A DNA stretch of 64,000 bases from Actinobacteria bacterium HGW-Actinobacteria-6 (GCA_002841295.1 PHEU01000001.1:118414-182413), one strand, 5' to 3'; shown: positions 1 to 10,347, counted from the stretch's first letter. Notes: generated from the letters alone by a model not told the origin. Made by a program: numbers and translations.

Positions 1-452
1 TCCACAACCGGGAACACGCCGTCGACGGCCGCGTCGAGAATCGCGTGCAGCGTCCACTCAACGCCGCGATTCATGAATTCCTCGGCGTTCTCAGCTACCC
101 GCGTTACGGCCGAGATACGCTCACGGTGAACGGTGACCAGGTGCTCCGGGCCGAGAAACACGTCGAGCTCCGACGACTCAACACCGTCACCGGTGACCAC
201 ATGCGGCAAGAGCCAGACCAGGAAGGTGACGTGCGGATAGACATCGATCTTTGGCCGCTGCGGGAAGTGGAGGCAATCTTCAACAGCAAGCGGTGGAAGA
301 TCAAAGAGCGAGGCCACGGCCGCAAGTGAGTCCTCATCCGGCTCCAAGACGTCGATCCACACTGCGCCGGATAGTTTCTCGGGCAGTGAATCGAGTCCAT
401 CTGAGCGTAGTACGCCGGATTCGATCCACCGGACAGTGATCTGCACCGCCAT
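1..452 (-). CDS. CorA-family Mg2+/Co2+ transporter, N-terminal part (cut by window edge)
   Basis: About 150 residues of the N-terminal cytoplasmic domain of a CorA-like divalent cation channel are visible; the rest lies outside the window. Family marks are the WIDVLEPDEDSL segment near residue 35, followed by an LPPLAVEDCL stretch and a PKIDVYPHVTFLVW strand. The membrane helices with the GMN motif are not in view, so transport cannot be confirmed directly. I chose the ATG at 452, which has GGGGGAG just upstream; an in-frame ATG at 485 lacks a ribosome site. The gene follows mltG by 74 bases on the same strand. Confidence 0.75.
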   Translation of the reverse strand, partial: MAVQITVRWIESGVLRSDGLDSLPEKLSGAVWIDVLEPDEDSLAAVASLFDLPPLAVEDCLHFPQRPKIDVYPHVTFLVWLLPHVVTGDGVESSELDVFLGPEHLVTVHRERISAVTRVAENAEEFMNRGVEWTLHAILDAAVDGVFPVV

Positions 453-526
453 CGTCTCCCCCAGCCGAGAACGTCGACTTGCCATCGCTTAAGGATAGCA
501 GAGGAGAGGGGCTGAGCGACCGCAGT

Positions 527-1660
527 CTAGTCGCCAAAGACCTGCTTGTAGACCTGCTTCGCCTTCAGGAACTCATCGTAGGTCGAAGCGAAGGTCTGGG
601 AGCCATCTTTGCCCGTGAGCACGTAGTAATAGTAGTTCGTGTCGGCGGGCGCGGCTGCGGCCTTGATGGCGGCCAGACCAGGGTTGCTGATCGGACCCGC
701 AGGCAGCCCGTCATGGAGATACGTGTTGTAGGGACTGTTGAGCTTGAGATCGTCATTAGTGAGCTTGGTCGTGCCCTCGGGAAGCTCATAGAGAACCGTC
801 GCACAGAGCTGGAGGCGCATCGGCTTCCTGAGACGGTTGTAGATGACCGAGGAGACCAGAGGGAACTCGTCTTTGATCTTGCTCTCGCGCTCGAGAATCG
901 ACGCGATGATCACGATATCGTTGACGTCGAGGTTCTTTGACTTCGCATACGCAAGGTCTACCTCGGCAAGCTTCTCGTCGAATGCGTCGAGGAGCATCTC
1001 GACGACATCATGCGCCGAGGTGCCCTCCTTGATGCGGTAGGTGGCCGGGAAAAGGAATCCTTCGAGCGAGTCTCGGTAGGCATCGGCCAGGTACGGGTGG
1101 TCTGCCGAAAACTCCTTGGCGCCGTTGGTTACAAGCTGCATGATCTCGTCTTCGGGAATCTCGGCCTGAGCGGCGAAGCGCGCGGCAACCTGTTTGGCCG
1201 TGAAGCCCTCAGGAATCGCTACGTCGAAGTAGACGATGTCGGGTCCTTTGGCGAGCTTCTGGAGTACCAACTCGTACGGCATGCCGGTCGACAGACCGTA
1301 CTCCCCCGCCTTGAGCGTGCCGTCAGCATCTGCAAGTCGCGACTGCAGCCTGAACATCAACGCATTATCGACGACGCCCAGAGCCGCAAGCTGCTCGGCG
1401 ATCTGCGTTGTCGATGAACCTGATTCGATAAGGACGTCGATCGGCTTGCCTGCGGCGACGTCCACCGCGGGCTGATTGAGCATATTCCACGCGACAGCAC
1501 CTGCGACGGCCAGTGCTACGACGAACAACAGCGCTACAGCGCCCAGGACGCTGCCTGTGCGCTTACGCCGGGACTTCTTCTGTCTGATAGGCCGCGACGC
1601 CACACGGGCGCGAATCTCACGGCTTCGCTCTGTCTGACGCATGTGCATCCAATCAATCAA
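527..1660 (-). CDS. mltG: Endolytic murein transglycosylase MltG (YceG-like)
   Basis: MltG is a membrane-bound lytic transglycosylase that cuts nascent glycan strands and helps set their length. The protein has an Arg/Lys-rich N-terminus, one membrane helix around residues 45-65 and a periplasmic YceG domain. The signature IIASILERES contains the expected catalytic Glu near residue 256. It is followed by SSVIYNRL and the C-terminal LPAGPISNPG and YYYYVLTGKDGS segments. The length of about 377 residues is normal. The start is uncertain: TTG at 1660, or ATGs at codons 5 and 7, none with a strong ribosome site. The symporter gene lies about 95 bases upstream. Confidence 0.9.
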   Translation of the reverse strand: MIDWMHMRQTERSREIRARVASRPIRQKKSRRKRTGSVLGAVALLFVVALAVAGAVAWNMLNQPAVDVAAGKPIDVLIESGSSTTQIAEQLAALGVVDNALMFRLQSRLADADGTLKAGEYGLSTGMPYELVLQKLAKGPDIVYFDVAIPEGFTAKQVAARFAAQAEIPEDEIMQLVTNGAKEFSADHPYLADAYRDSLEGFLFPATYRIKEGTSAHDVVEMLLDAFDEKLAEVDLAYAKSKNLDVNDIVIIASILERESKIKDEFPLVSSVIYNRLRKPMRLQLCATVLYELPEGTTKLTNDDLKLNSPYNTYLHDGLPAGPISNPGLAAIKAAAAPADTNYYYYVLTGKDGSQTFASTYDEFLKAKQVYKQVFGD

Positions 1661-1755
1661 TCGACCTGCAGCAGAATATCATGCGAAATACCTGCCAAAG
1701 CGTCCGGCGTCATCACGCTGATGCATTGCGAGTTCTGCGGAACGAACTCGGCCGC

Positions 1756-3123
1756 CTAGACCTTGAAGATTCCAAGACCGTTCAACAGCACCAAGAGGAT
1801 GGCAATCGGTGCGACCCAGCGCAGCATGATCGTCAGGAACTTCAGGAAGACTTGGTTGTTCAGCGCACCTTGATTGGACGCCTCATCGATGATGGTCGCA
1901 GGACCAAGCTTCCAGCCAGCGAACAGGCATATGAGAATCCCGCCGACTGGCAGCAAGACGTTTGACGACGCAAAATCGAACAGGTCGAAGAACGTCTTCC
2001 CAAAGACGGTGAACTCAGAGAGCGTGCTCGTCGAGAGCGTTGCCAACACACCAACAACACCCATCGATCCTGCCGAGAAGATAGTGGCGGCGAAACGCGA
2101 CCACTTCTTCTCCTCTGTGAGATACGCAACCGGGACTTCGAGCAGCGAGATCATGGCTCCCGTCGCTGCAATCGCCGCGAGCAGGAAGAACATCGTCAGG
2201 AAGACCTGCCCGAACGGCATCGTGTTGAACACAGCGGGGATGGTGATGAAAAGCAGCGACGGGCCAGCGTCAGGCTGGAATCCAAAAGCGAACACCGCCG
2301 GGAAGATAGCGAGCCCCGCGAGCAAGGACACGAGTGTGTCAGCCATGGCGACTCTGACCGCATTGACCGGCATGTTCTCGCGCTTGCCGATGTAGCTGCC
2401 GTACGTGGTCATCGTTCCCATGCCTATCGAGAGCTTGAAGAAAGCCAGGCCGAGCGCAGCCAGGATCACCGGTGCAGTGATCTTGGCGAAGTCCGGCTTG
2501 AAGAGATACTCGACCCCGGCAAACGCACCCGGAAGCGTGAGGGCGCGAACGTCGCAGATGAGCAGCAGCACGAAGAGGATCGGCAAGAGCGTCTTGGTCA
2601 TTCGCTCGATGCCCTTGGTGACGCCGGCGATGATGACGACACTGATGACAACAAGCACGATCCACTGCCACACAAGAGGACCGGCGACGCTACCGATGTA
2701 CTGGCTGAATATATCGGCAGTCTGTGTGGAGTCGGCATTCGCAAAGGCGCCAGTAAGCGCCTTGAACGCATACGAATAGACCCAACCGGCAACGTCCGTG
2801 TAGAAGAACATGATCAGGAATGCGGCAACGACGCCGGCGACACCCGTTAGATACCAGGGTTTGGTCGGTGCGAGTTTCTTGAACGCGCCGACGTTGTTAG
2901 CATTCGCCCTGCGCCCGATGATGAACTCGGCGATCATGACCGGCAGGCCGATGAGTGCGACGCAGACGATGTAGACAAGAACGAATGCGGCGCCACCATT
3001 TTGCCCGGTCAGCGATGGGAACTTCCAAATGTTGCCGAGCCCGACTGCGGAGCCGAGTGTTGCCGCCAGCACCCCCAAAGTCGTCGTGAAGCCCTCGCGG
3101 GTCGGGGCGTTGCTGCTGCTCAT
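1756..3123 (-). CDS. Na+-dependent symporter of the NSS (neurotransmitter:sodium symporter) family
   Basis: This 455-residue inner-membrane protein has the broken first helix typical of the LeuT fold (GSAVGLGNIWKFPSLTGQ near residues 24-41). About eleven further hydrophobic segments follow, as in bacterial TnaT and LeuT relatives. Such proteins import amino acids or related amines with Na+; the substrate cannot be read from sequence. The ATG at 3123 is chosen because AGGAG sits seven to eight bases upstream, whereas in-frame starts further out (3147, 3198) have no ribosome site. It forms its own unit upstream of mltG, with a promoter candidate at 3170-3198. Confidence 0.88.
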   Translation of the reverse strand: MSSSNAPTREGFTTTLGVLAATLGSAVGLGNIWKFPSLTGQNGGAAFVLVYIVCVALIGLPVMIAEFIIGRRANANNVGAFKKLAPTKPWYLTGVAGVVAAFLIMFFYTDVAGWVYSYAFKALTGAFANADSTQTADIFSQYIGSVAGPLVWQWIVLVVISVVIIAGVTKGIERMTKTLLPILFVLLLICDVRALTLPGAFAGVEYLFKPDFAKITAPVILAALGLAFFKLSIGMGTMTTYGSYIGKRENMPVNAVRVAMADTLVSLLAGLAIFPAVFAFGFQPDAGPSLLFITIPAVFNTMPFGQVFLTMFFLLAAIAATGAMISLLEVPVAYLTEEKKWSRFAATIFSAGSMGVVGVLATLSTSTLSEFTVFGKTFFDLFDFASSNVLLPVGGILICLFAGWKLGPATIIDEASNQGALNNQVFLKFLTIMLRWVAPIAILLVLLNGLGIFKV

Positions 3124-3169
3124 CGAGCGTCTCCTTGCTAGCGACATTTTGTGACGTACCAACCGACAC

Positions 3170-3198
3170 ACTTTAGCCAATGCGGCCGCGCAAGCCAA
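3170..3198 (-). promoter_or_regulatory. Candidate promoter of the NSS symporter gene
   Basis: Read on the minus strand, TTGGCT (3198-3193), a 17-base spacer and TAAAGT (3175-3170) lie about 50 bases upstream of the ATG at 3123. Each box matches the vegetative consensus at four of six positions. Supported only by sequence resemblance and position. Confidence 0.35.
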
Positions 3199-3251
3199 CG
3201 CCCAACGATTTGTCTCGGCAAGATGAAGCGGAGGCCACTATGCTCCTCGCG

Positions 3252-4241
3252 CTACTGTTCTGCTCGAACCGCATTGAGAGCCCACGCAGAATCACGCAGC
3301 ATCGCTCTGCCTACGCCGATCAAGTCCGCCGCGTCACGCGCAAGGAGACTCTCTGCTTGATCCGGCTCGGTGACACCCCCGGTCAGGATGACCGGTACCG
3401 AGACTGCCGCCTTGATGAGGGCTGAGAGTTCCGAGAAGTAGCCGGGCTCGTCGGTGTCAGGACGAACGTAACCGGTGAGCCCACCGGTGATGTCGAGCAC
3501 ATCGACGCCTGCTTCCTCGAACCGGAGGGCGGCTTGAATGCTGTCATCGATAACGGTTCCGCCCTCGAGATAGTCGCGTGCGCCGAGCCGAAGCAGGAGC
3601 AAGAAGTCAGACCCGACCTCATCTCGAACCGCGTAAATCGTCTCGAGGTGGAGTCTGATGCGATTCTCCAGCACTCCGCCGTACTGGTCGGTGCGCTGAT
3701 TAGTGAGCGGGGAAAGAAACTGGTTAAGCAGGTACCCGTGGGCCGAGTGAATCTCCACTCCGTCAAAGCCGGCGTCCTTCACGCGCCTGGCAGCCGCCGC
3801 GAACTGACGCGGAATGTCAGCGACCTCTTCGGGAGTGAGCGCCCGGGGTGTCCGACCGCTCCCCAGCGGAGTTGCGACGTTCGAAGGACCGACAAGAGGC
3901 TTGTCGGGTTCGACCGAAGCAGCGCCCGCATGGTTGATCTGCACGACTGCGGGAACGCCGTTGGCGTGGAAGACCCCGGCAAGAGCCGTGAGCCCCTCGA
4001 GCATCGCATCATCTGCCACCGACGGCTGTCCGATTCGGTTGCGTCCCTGCTCGCTGATGAAGCAGTGCTCGGTTATCGCGAGTCCCAGCGCTCCACCGCG
4101 TGATTCTTCATCGTAGTACGCCAGTAGCTCGTCACTGATGCTGCCGTCCGGTCGCGCCTTTGATGTCGCCATTGGCGGCAATACGAGACGGTTCCTAAGC
4201 GTGAGAGCGCCGATCGTCAGTGGCTCGAGTAGATGCGACAT
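3252..4241 (-). CDS. NADH:flavin oxidoreductase, Old Yellow Enzyme family (short form)
   Basis: A 329-residue FMN-binding TIM-barrel protein. The N-terminus reads LEPLTIGALTLRNRLVLPPM, and the active-site and FMN region HSAHGYLLNQFLSP is followed by NQRTDQYGG, both hallmarks of the family. It ends soon after the barrel and lacks the C-terminal Fe-S and NAD-binding domains of dienoyl-CoA reductases. A simple ene-reductase using NAD(P)H is therefore likely, with unknown substrate. The start is clear: AGGAG five bases before the ATG at 4241. It is transcribed toward the symporter gene with about 130 bases between them. A terminator at 4300-4325 separates it from the stress cluster upstream. Confidence 0.85.
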   Translation of the reverse strand: MSHLLEPLTIGALTLRNRLVLPPMATSKARPDGSISDELLAYYDEESRGGALGLAITEHCFISEQGRNRIGQPSVADDAMLEGLTALAGVFHANGVPAVVQINHAGAASVEPDKPLVGPSNVATPLGSGRTPRALTPEEVADIPRQFAAAARRVKDAGFDGVEIHSAHGYLLNQFLSPLTNQRTDQYGGVLENRIRLHLETIYAVRDEVGSDFLLLLRLGARDYLEGGTVIDDSIQAALRFEEAGVDVLDITGGLTGYVRPDTDEPGYFSELSALIKAAVSVPVILTGGVTEPDQAESLLARDAADLIGVGRAMLRDSAWALNAVRAEQ

Positions 4242-4299
4242 GGGGGCTCCTGAGGGCTGTAGTGGCTATGCCGAGTGACTATACCCACACGGTTGATGA

Positions 4300-4325
4300 G
4301 ACAGGGCTCCCGAAGGAGCCCTGTC
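4300..4325 (-). terminator. Terminator of the csbD stress cluster (UUCG tetraloop)
   Basis: An 11-bp perfect inverted repeat (4300-4310 with 4315-4325) closes on a four-base loop that reads UUCG in a minus-strand transcript, giving the very stable cUUCGg hairpin. It lies 75 bases past the csbD stop. The T-tail is weak. The 21 bases just upstream in the transcript (4346-4326) recur, 18 of 21 identical, before the hairpin at 6034-6055. Confidence 0.75.
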
Positions 4326-4400
4326 TGGATTCTATTGCCGGACTTGGCTGACGGTAGCCAATGCTGCTAAGGCTGATAGAGCGCCTCTCGGGCGGTGCAC

Positions 4401-4673
4401 CTAGCTTCCGGAGCGGTCCTTCACTTTATCGGCCTTGTCGGAAATCTTGTCGCTGAGATCCCCGGCCTTGTCTGCGACACTGTCGCGCGCTTCGGAGAGC
4501 TTGGTCTTAAGATCGTCTTTCACGGCCTCGACTGCCTGCTTGGTTTTCGCGGATGCCTGATCGAACTTGCCAGCCGATTCAAGCTGCTCGTTGTCGGTCT
4601 TGTCTCCGATCCATTCCTTTGCTTTACCTGCCACTTCGGCGGCAGCATTCTTGACCTTATCATCGAATCCCAT
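4401..4673 (-). CDS. CsbD family stress-response protein
   Basis: A small, hydrophilic, Lys/Asp/Ala-rich protein of 90 residues. The N-terminal part (residues 1-50: GFDDKVKNAAAEVAGKAKEW, then a D/E-rich stretch ending GKFDQASAKTKQA) matches the CsbD domain, named after a sigma-B-controlled B. subtilis gene of unknown molecular role. The C-terminal half is a charged helix with repeated DKA and DKxSDK units. The ATG at 4673 has GGAG six bases upstream and is preferred over the ATG at 4697. It is the last gene of a four-gene minus-strand cluster whose leading promoter candidate resembles SigB/SigF sites. Confidence 0.8.
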   Translation of the reverse strand: MGFDDKVKNAAAEVAGKAKEWIGDKTDNEQLESAGKFDQASAKTKQAVEAVKDDLKTKLSEARDSVADKAGDLSDKISDKADKVKDRSGS

Positions 4674-4727
4674 TGTGAACTCCATTTCATCAAGCACTAG
4701 GGAGTAACAGACTCAGCTCAACAAGAA

Positions 4728-5135
4728 CTACTGCTGAGCCACGCTGTCATCCTTCGACTCGACACGCTCGACAGTCTGCGCCTGAGAACGCGGGCTGACA
4801 GCACGGATCAGCGCGGTCAGACCCCATGCAACCAGGGCGTAGACGGCGATGGCGACGAGAGCGCTCCATTCGAAGATGGCTCCCTCGACCTTCTGTGTGC
4901 TGAAGATCGTGATGAACGGAGCCATGAAGACCCCGGATACGCCGTAGACCATCTTCACGAAGCCGGCTTCGGCATTGGCGCCCAGCAGCATGAGAACAAA
5001 GCGGACTCCAATAAACACCTCGATGACGCCGAAGACATACATAACGACGCGCGACACGACGACCTCCATCGGTGCACGCACTTCCGTATGGACTTGACTG
5101 CGACGATCGGATGAAACTGCCCTTGAACTGGCCAT
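4728..5135 (-). CDS. YggT-like small membrane protein
   Basis: A 135-residue protein with a short charged N-terminus and three or four hydrophobic segments: about residues 25-52, 60-80 and 88-112. The motif RFVLMLLGANAEAGFVK followed by FMAPFITIF resembles YggT-family proteins. A polar, acidic tail follows. The ATG at 5135 has GAGGAG ten bases upstream. Its place beside csbD and the 47-residue membrane peptide suggests a role in envelope stress; that role is inference from context only. The true division-cluster YggT is a different gene at 51507-51752. Confidence 0.65.
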   Translation of the reverse strand: MASSRAVSSDRRSQVHTEVRAPMEVVVSRVVMYVFGVIEVFIGVRFVLMLLGANAEAGFVKMVYGVSGVFMAPFITIFSTQKVEGAIFEWSALVAIAVYALVAWGLTALIRAVSPRSQAQTVERVESKDDSVAQQ

Positions 5136-5218
5136 AACATCAACTCTCCTCTATTTGCCGGTTGACCCGCATCTCAGCTGCGCCGAATAGGCATGCTCGT
5201 GCGGGGCCTCCCAGTGGT

Positions 5219-5362
5219 TTATGAACGGCGACCCGTTAGCAGGTTGTATACGAACACGATCAGTGCGATGACTAGCAGCGTGTGAATGAGCCCGCCGCCG
5301 ATGTTGAGACTGAAGCCCAGAAGCCACAGCACAACCAGGATGACAAAGATGGTCCATAGCAT
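5219..5362 (-). CDS. 47-residue membrane peptide (lmo0937 family-like)
   Basis: A short gene encoding two hydrophobic helices joined by a glycine turn: a WTIFVILVVLWLLGFSL helix, the turn NIGGG, a LIHTLLVIALIVFVYNLL helix and the tail TGRRS. This layout matches the small lmo0937-type membrane proteins often found near stress genes. A perfect AGGAGG lies eight bases before the ATG at 5362. The stop is TAA at 5219-5221. It sits between the YggT-like gene and the unknown gene at 5435-5887 in the same orientation. A longer overlapping frame (5151-5402) lacks a ribosome site and family resemblance, so I reject it. Confidence 0.75.
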   Translation of the reverse strand: MLWTIFVILVVLWLLGFSLNIGGGLIHTLLVIALIVFVYNLLTGRRS

Positions 5363-5434
5363 TGTGATTCCCTCCTAATGAAGCAATGTGATCTGCATGC
5401 ACGGTGACGGCAGCACCCGTCTGCGCTGTGAGCG

Positions 5435-5887
5435 CTAAGCGTCGCCTCCCTCGTGCTGCCGAACTTGTGCGGTCAATGTGACGATCCGCTCCGCCGTTTC
5501 CGGAGACATGGAGTACTTGAATATGCCGGCGTCAACGAACTGCCTGGCCTCAAACGGCCAGCTGCTCATTGCGTACCGGCCCCGAACGCGTTTCTCGAAT
5601 GGGCCGAGTGAAGCTACGACCTGCCGAACGGTCAGGCCGGAGGCGATGCCGATGTGATTGGTTGTAACCCATCTGGGCGACTCCTCGGCTATAGCGAGCA
5701 GAATCCGCCGCATGGCAGATGATGACTCGATGAACATTCGATCTATGAGCGGCTCGGTCCATACCTCCGAGTTGCCCACCCCGACGGCGGGGCGCGCGGT
5801 CAACGGTCTGAACGGCTCGCGTGAAAGAAGCTCGTAAACTTCCTTGACGCGGTCGGCCGGTACCGGGACGCTCACAAACTCGGGCAT
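5435..5887 (-). CDS. Uncharacterised 150-residue soluble protein, first gene of the stress cluster
   Basis: Not recognised. The protein is soluble, without signal peptide or membrane segment. After an N-terminal VPVPADRVKEVYELLSREP segment, the middle (about residues 60-115) has short helices with the spacing of a winged-helix fold: AMRRILLAIAEES, then HIGIASGLTVRQVVASLG. A DNA-binding or scaffold role is possible but unproven. The ATG at 5887 has GGGGAGG four bases upstream, better than the ATG at 5908. It leads the csbD cluster, behind the promoter candidate at 5919-5944. Confidence 0.7.
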   Translation of the reverse strand: MPEFVSVPVPADRVKEVYELLSREPFRPLTARPAVGVGNSEVWTEPLIDRMFIESSSAMRRILLAIAEESPRWVTTNHIGIASGLTVRQVVASLGPFEKRVRGRYAMSSWPFEARQFVDAGIFKYSMSPETAERIVTLTAQVRQHEGGDA

Positions 5888-5918
5888 TTGCCTCCCCTTC
5901 CTGTTCATTACAGTGTCT

Positions 5919-5944
5919 TTACCCTTAGCTAGCTATTGCTAACC
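5919..5944 (-). promoter_or_regulatory. SigB/SigF-like promoter candidate of the csbD cluster
   Basis: On the minus strand GGTTA (5944-5940), a 15-base spacer and GGGTAA (5924-5919) lie 31 bases before the first start codon of the cluster. The boxes are close to the general-stress consensus known from Bacillus SigB and mycobacterial SigF (GTTT, about 15 bases, GGGTA). No good vegetative promoter overlaps it. Confidence 0.5.
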
Positions 5945-6033
5945 AATGTTTGCTAGAGCTACCAAGAGCGGTGGAGGCAACATGCGGAGCGGGTCTTCTG
6001 TCCGGTCGAGGACACTCGTGCGGGTAAACGAAA

Positions 6034-6055
6034 CGGGGCTCCCGAAGGAGCCCCG
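6034..6055 (-). terminator. Terminator of the aldo/keto reductase unit (UUCG tetraloop)
   Basis: A 9-bp perfect repeat (6034-6042 with 6047-6055) has a loop reading UUCG on the minus strand. The T-rich tail GTTTCGTTTACC follows. It lies about 80 bases past the reductase stop at 6133. The 21 bases upstream in the transcript (6078-6058) match those before the hairpin at 4300-4325 at 18 of 21 positions. Confidence 0.82.
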
Positions 6056-6132
6056 CCTGCATTCTATGGTCGGACTTGTTGGACGCGTTTGTTACCGCCG
6101 CGCGGCATTCGCCGAAGTGAACTGCTTCATGC

Positions 6133-8025
<1,893 letters not shown>

Positions 8026-8109
8026 CTACAGCGCCCGGCAGGCAAGCCGGAACTCATTTGAGTGTACGGGCCGCATGCGGAGAATCACATACTCATGTCT
8101 CTGCGTTGT

Positions 8110-8138
8110 TTGCCTATTCCTCTCTCCGCGCGTAGAAT
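8110..8138 (+). promoter_or_regulatory. Promoter candidate of the AraC-type regulator gene
   Basis: TTGCCT (8110-8115), a 17-base spacer and TAGAAT (8133-8138) match vegetative boxes at four and five of six positions. They lie 37 bases upstream of the start codon at 8175, inside the divergent region shared with the aldo/keto reductase unit. Confidence 0.45.
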
Positions 8139-8174
8139 CGTCGCATTCTTGCACGCACGGAGAGGAATCCTTCG

Positions 8175-9050
8175 ATGCCAGAAACAACAAACCGTCGGCT
8201 CGCCGAACTGCTTGAGGCGCTCTTCACGCAGAACGGCACCTTCCATTCGCCTGTACCCGGTGTCGACATCGCGCGAAGCGTCGAGTCCATTCCGCGGCAC
8301 CCGATCGTCTACAAGCCGGGCATCATCGTCCTGGCGCAGGGCCGCAAGAACGTCTGGCTAGGCGACGACAGGTACGTGTACGACGCGAACAACTACCTCG
8401 TGCTCGCGGCGCCGATGCCGATGGAGTGCGAGACGTTCGCGTCGAATGACGAGCCGCTTCTCGCACTGGCGATCAACGTAGACCCCATCATGGTGGGTGA
8501 GCTGCTCTTGGAGATGGGCGACATCGCCGACGTCGACCCCACAACGTGTGTGAAGTCCGGTGCGATGACCGACGACGTCATCGACGCCACGGTCCGACTC
8601 GCCGAGGTACTCGCCTCGCCCGTCGATGCGCGTGTTCTCGGCCCGCAGCTCGTGCGCGAAATCGTCTACCGGGTGCTGCGCAGCGAGAACGGCGATGTCC
8701 TGCGCCTCGCGACGTCCAACGCGAGCCGATTCGGCCATATCGCGCGAGTCTTGAGGCGCATCCACGAGGAGTACGCAACCGACCTCGACGTTCCCTCACT
8801 TGCGCGCGACGCGAACATGGGCACGTCGACGTTCCACAACGCCTTCCGAGAGGTCACCTCGACGTCCCCGGTCCAGTACGTGAAGCGCATCCGGCTTCAC
8901 CGTGCACGCACGCTGCTGCTTGGGGAAGGCGCAAACGCCCAGGATGCGGCACGGGCTGTGGGCTATACGAGTGCGAGCCAGTTCAGCAGAGAGTACCGGC
9001 GTATGTTCGGTGTCACGCCAGCGTCGGATCGGGCGGGAGCCGTGGCGTAG
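8175..9050 (+). CDS. AraC-family transcriptional regulator (AraC_N type, YqhC-like)
   Basis: A 291-residue regulator. Residues 20-170 form the AraC_N cupin-like sensor domain (SIPRHPIVYKPGIIVLAQGRK is typical). Residues 185-285 carry two helix-turn-helix motifs, seen in VPSLARDANMGTSTFHNAFREVTS and in DAARAVGYTSASQFSREYRRMFG. It is divergent from two aldo/keto reductases, the same context as E. coli YqhC, which activates yqhD-dkgA in response to aldehydes. I infer that it controls the reductase pair and perhaps itself. The ATG at 8175 follows GAGG by nine bases. Confidence 0.9.
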   Translation: MPETTNRRLAELLEALFTQNGTFHSPVPGVDIARSVESIPRHPIVYKPGIIVLAQGRKNVWLGDDRYVYDANNYLVLAAPMPMECETFASNDEPLLALAINVDPIMVGELLLEMGDIADVDPTTCVKSGAMTDDVIDATVRLAEVLASPVDARVLGPQLVREIVYRVLRSENGDVLRLATSNASRFGHIARVLRRIHEEYATDLDVPSLARDANMGTSTFHNAFREVTSTSPVQYVKRIRLHRARTLLLGEGANAQDAARAVGYTSASQFSREYRRMFGVTPASDRAGAVA

Positions 9051-9076
9051 GTCACACCTACCCCAGCAAGACGAAA

Positions 9077-9100
9077 CGAGGCACCCCGAAGGGTGCCTCG
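9077..9100. terminator. Bidirectional terminator between the AraC gene and tRNA-Pro
   Basis: A 10-bp perfect stem (9077-9086 with 9091-9100) has the loop CGAA, reading UUCG on the minus strand. In that direction it lies nine bases past the tRNA 3' end and is followed by TTTCGTCTTG. In the plus direction it lies 27 bases past the regulator stop. Confidence 0.85.
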
Positions 9101-9108
9101 AAATGCGC

Positions 9109-9185
<77 letters not shown>

Positions 9186-9249
9186 AGAACTGCCCTCGCG
9201 GGCAGCGAGTCACCATACTAAGGCTCCGGGGGACCCTGTTCAAGTCAGA

Positions 9250-10206
9250 TTAAGAGATCATCTTCTTCAGATACGGATATGGGTTGACCGCACCTGGCGT
9301 GTGGATCTCGAAGTGGAGGTGCGGCGCACTCGCACTCGCATTGCCCGAGGAACCTACCGCACCGATGACATCGCCGGCCTTCACTCGGCCAGATGCACGC
9401 TTCACAGAACTCAGATGCGCGTAGTAGTACTCGGTGCCATCGTCAGCATTGAGGTAGATGCACAGTCCGCCGAGTCCGTTGTTCCTCACGCGAACGGTAC
9501 CGTCTTTCACGGCAACAACGGGCGTGCCTGACTTGGCCATGATGTCGGCGCCCTTGTGCGAGCGTCCGCCGCTGCGGGCGAAACCCCAGCTGTTGATGTA
9601 GGAATTTGCGCCGGCAACCGGGAAGATGCCGTACTTCGCGGCCTGCTCGACACGCGCCTTGGCCTCTGCAGCCTTCTTGGCGGCCTTCTTGGCAGCCGCT
9701 TCAGCGGCTCTGCGCTCGGCGTCAGCGACCTTCGCAACTGCAAGGTCCTCGATCGCCTCCTTCACCGCGACACCAGAGTCGTGTGCGTTCACCGCAACGA
9801 TATCAAGCTGCGCGGTTGCGGCATCGCGCTCGGCACGCAGGGTTTCCAGGTCAGTAGCCGCGGTGAGCACGGCCTCGGTCTGATTCCTGAGTTCTTCGGA
9901 GAACGGCGCGCCATACGCCTTGAGGACTTGAACGACACCCTCGGCAGCGCTCTGAGGCTGCAGTGCTTCTGCGTCCGCGATCAAGATCGAGAGTTTGGCC
10001 ATTGTGGCCTGAATGTCGGCGACGCGCTGCTGCGCATTCGCATGTGACGCCTCTGCCGAGGCAAGACGCGCTGTGGCGTCGGACACGCTGAAAGTGAGGG
10101 TTTTTGGCTGCACGATTGCAGCGGTAGCGTTCACCGGGAACGCGAATGCGGCGAGCGTGAGCGCCGCAACGATGGTCGACGCAAAGCGCCGCTTGATGAA
10201 ACTCAT
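9250..10206 (-). CDS. Exported M23 (LytM) family peptidase with coiled-coil region
   Basis: A secreted or membrane-attached cell-wall protein of 318 residues. It has a signal peptide or anchor (residues 1-30) and a long Ala/Glu/Lys-rich coiled coil (about 45-195). The C-terminal LytM domain carries its zinc ligands in HKGAD and HLHFE and the strand [11 protein letters not shown] between them. All metal-binding residues are present, so it is probably an active peptidoglycan endopeptidase of the EnvC/NlpD type. The ATG at 10206 follows GGAGG by three or four bases. A longer frame to 10275 would put non-signal sequence before the signal peptide. coaBC lies 141 bases upstream. Confidence 0.9.
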   Translation of the reverse strand: MSFIKRRFASTIVAALTLAAFAFPVNATAAIVQPKTLTFSVSDATARLASAEASHANAQQRVADIQATMAKLSILIADAEALQPQSAAEGVVQVLKAYGAPFSEELRNQTEAVLTAATDLETLRAERDAATAQLDIVAVNAHDSGVAVKEAIEDLAVAKVADAERRAAEAAAKKAAKKAAEAKARVEQAAKYGIFPVAGANSYINSWGFARSGGRSHKGADIMAKSGTPVVAVKDGTVRVRNNGLGGLCIYLNADDGTEYYYAHLSSVKRASGRVKAGDVIGAVGSSGNASASAPHLHFEIHTPGAVNPYPYLKKMIS

Positions 10207-10347
10207 AAGCCTCCGTGGGCCGGGTACATGGCTACCCTGGACACCTGCGAAATTGATTCCGTAGGGCGGGCACAAGGCACAGACTACGCAAACGCGGTGC
10301 CAAACCCGGGAAGAGGCTGTGTGGAAGTTGTGCGGAGAAACGCGCTG

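Noticed and set aside
1729..1750. Hairpin CGAGTTC/GAACTCG after the symporter gene
   Set aside because: Seven base pairs without a T-tail on either strand; too weak to call a terminator.
10207..10347. Possible c-di-AMP (ydaO) riboswitch before the M23 peptidase gene
   Set aside because: Such switches often precede wall hydrolases in Actinobacteria, but I do not see the conserved core sequences here.
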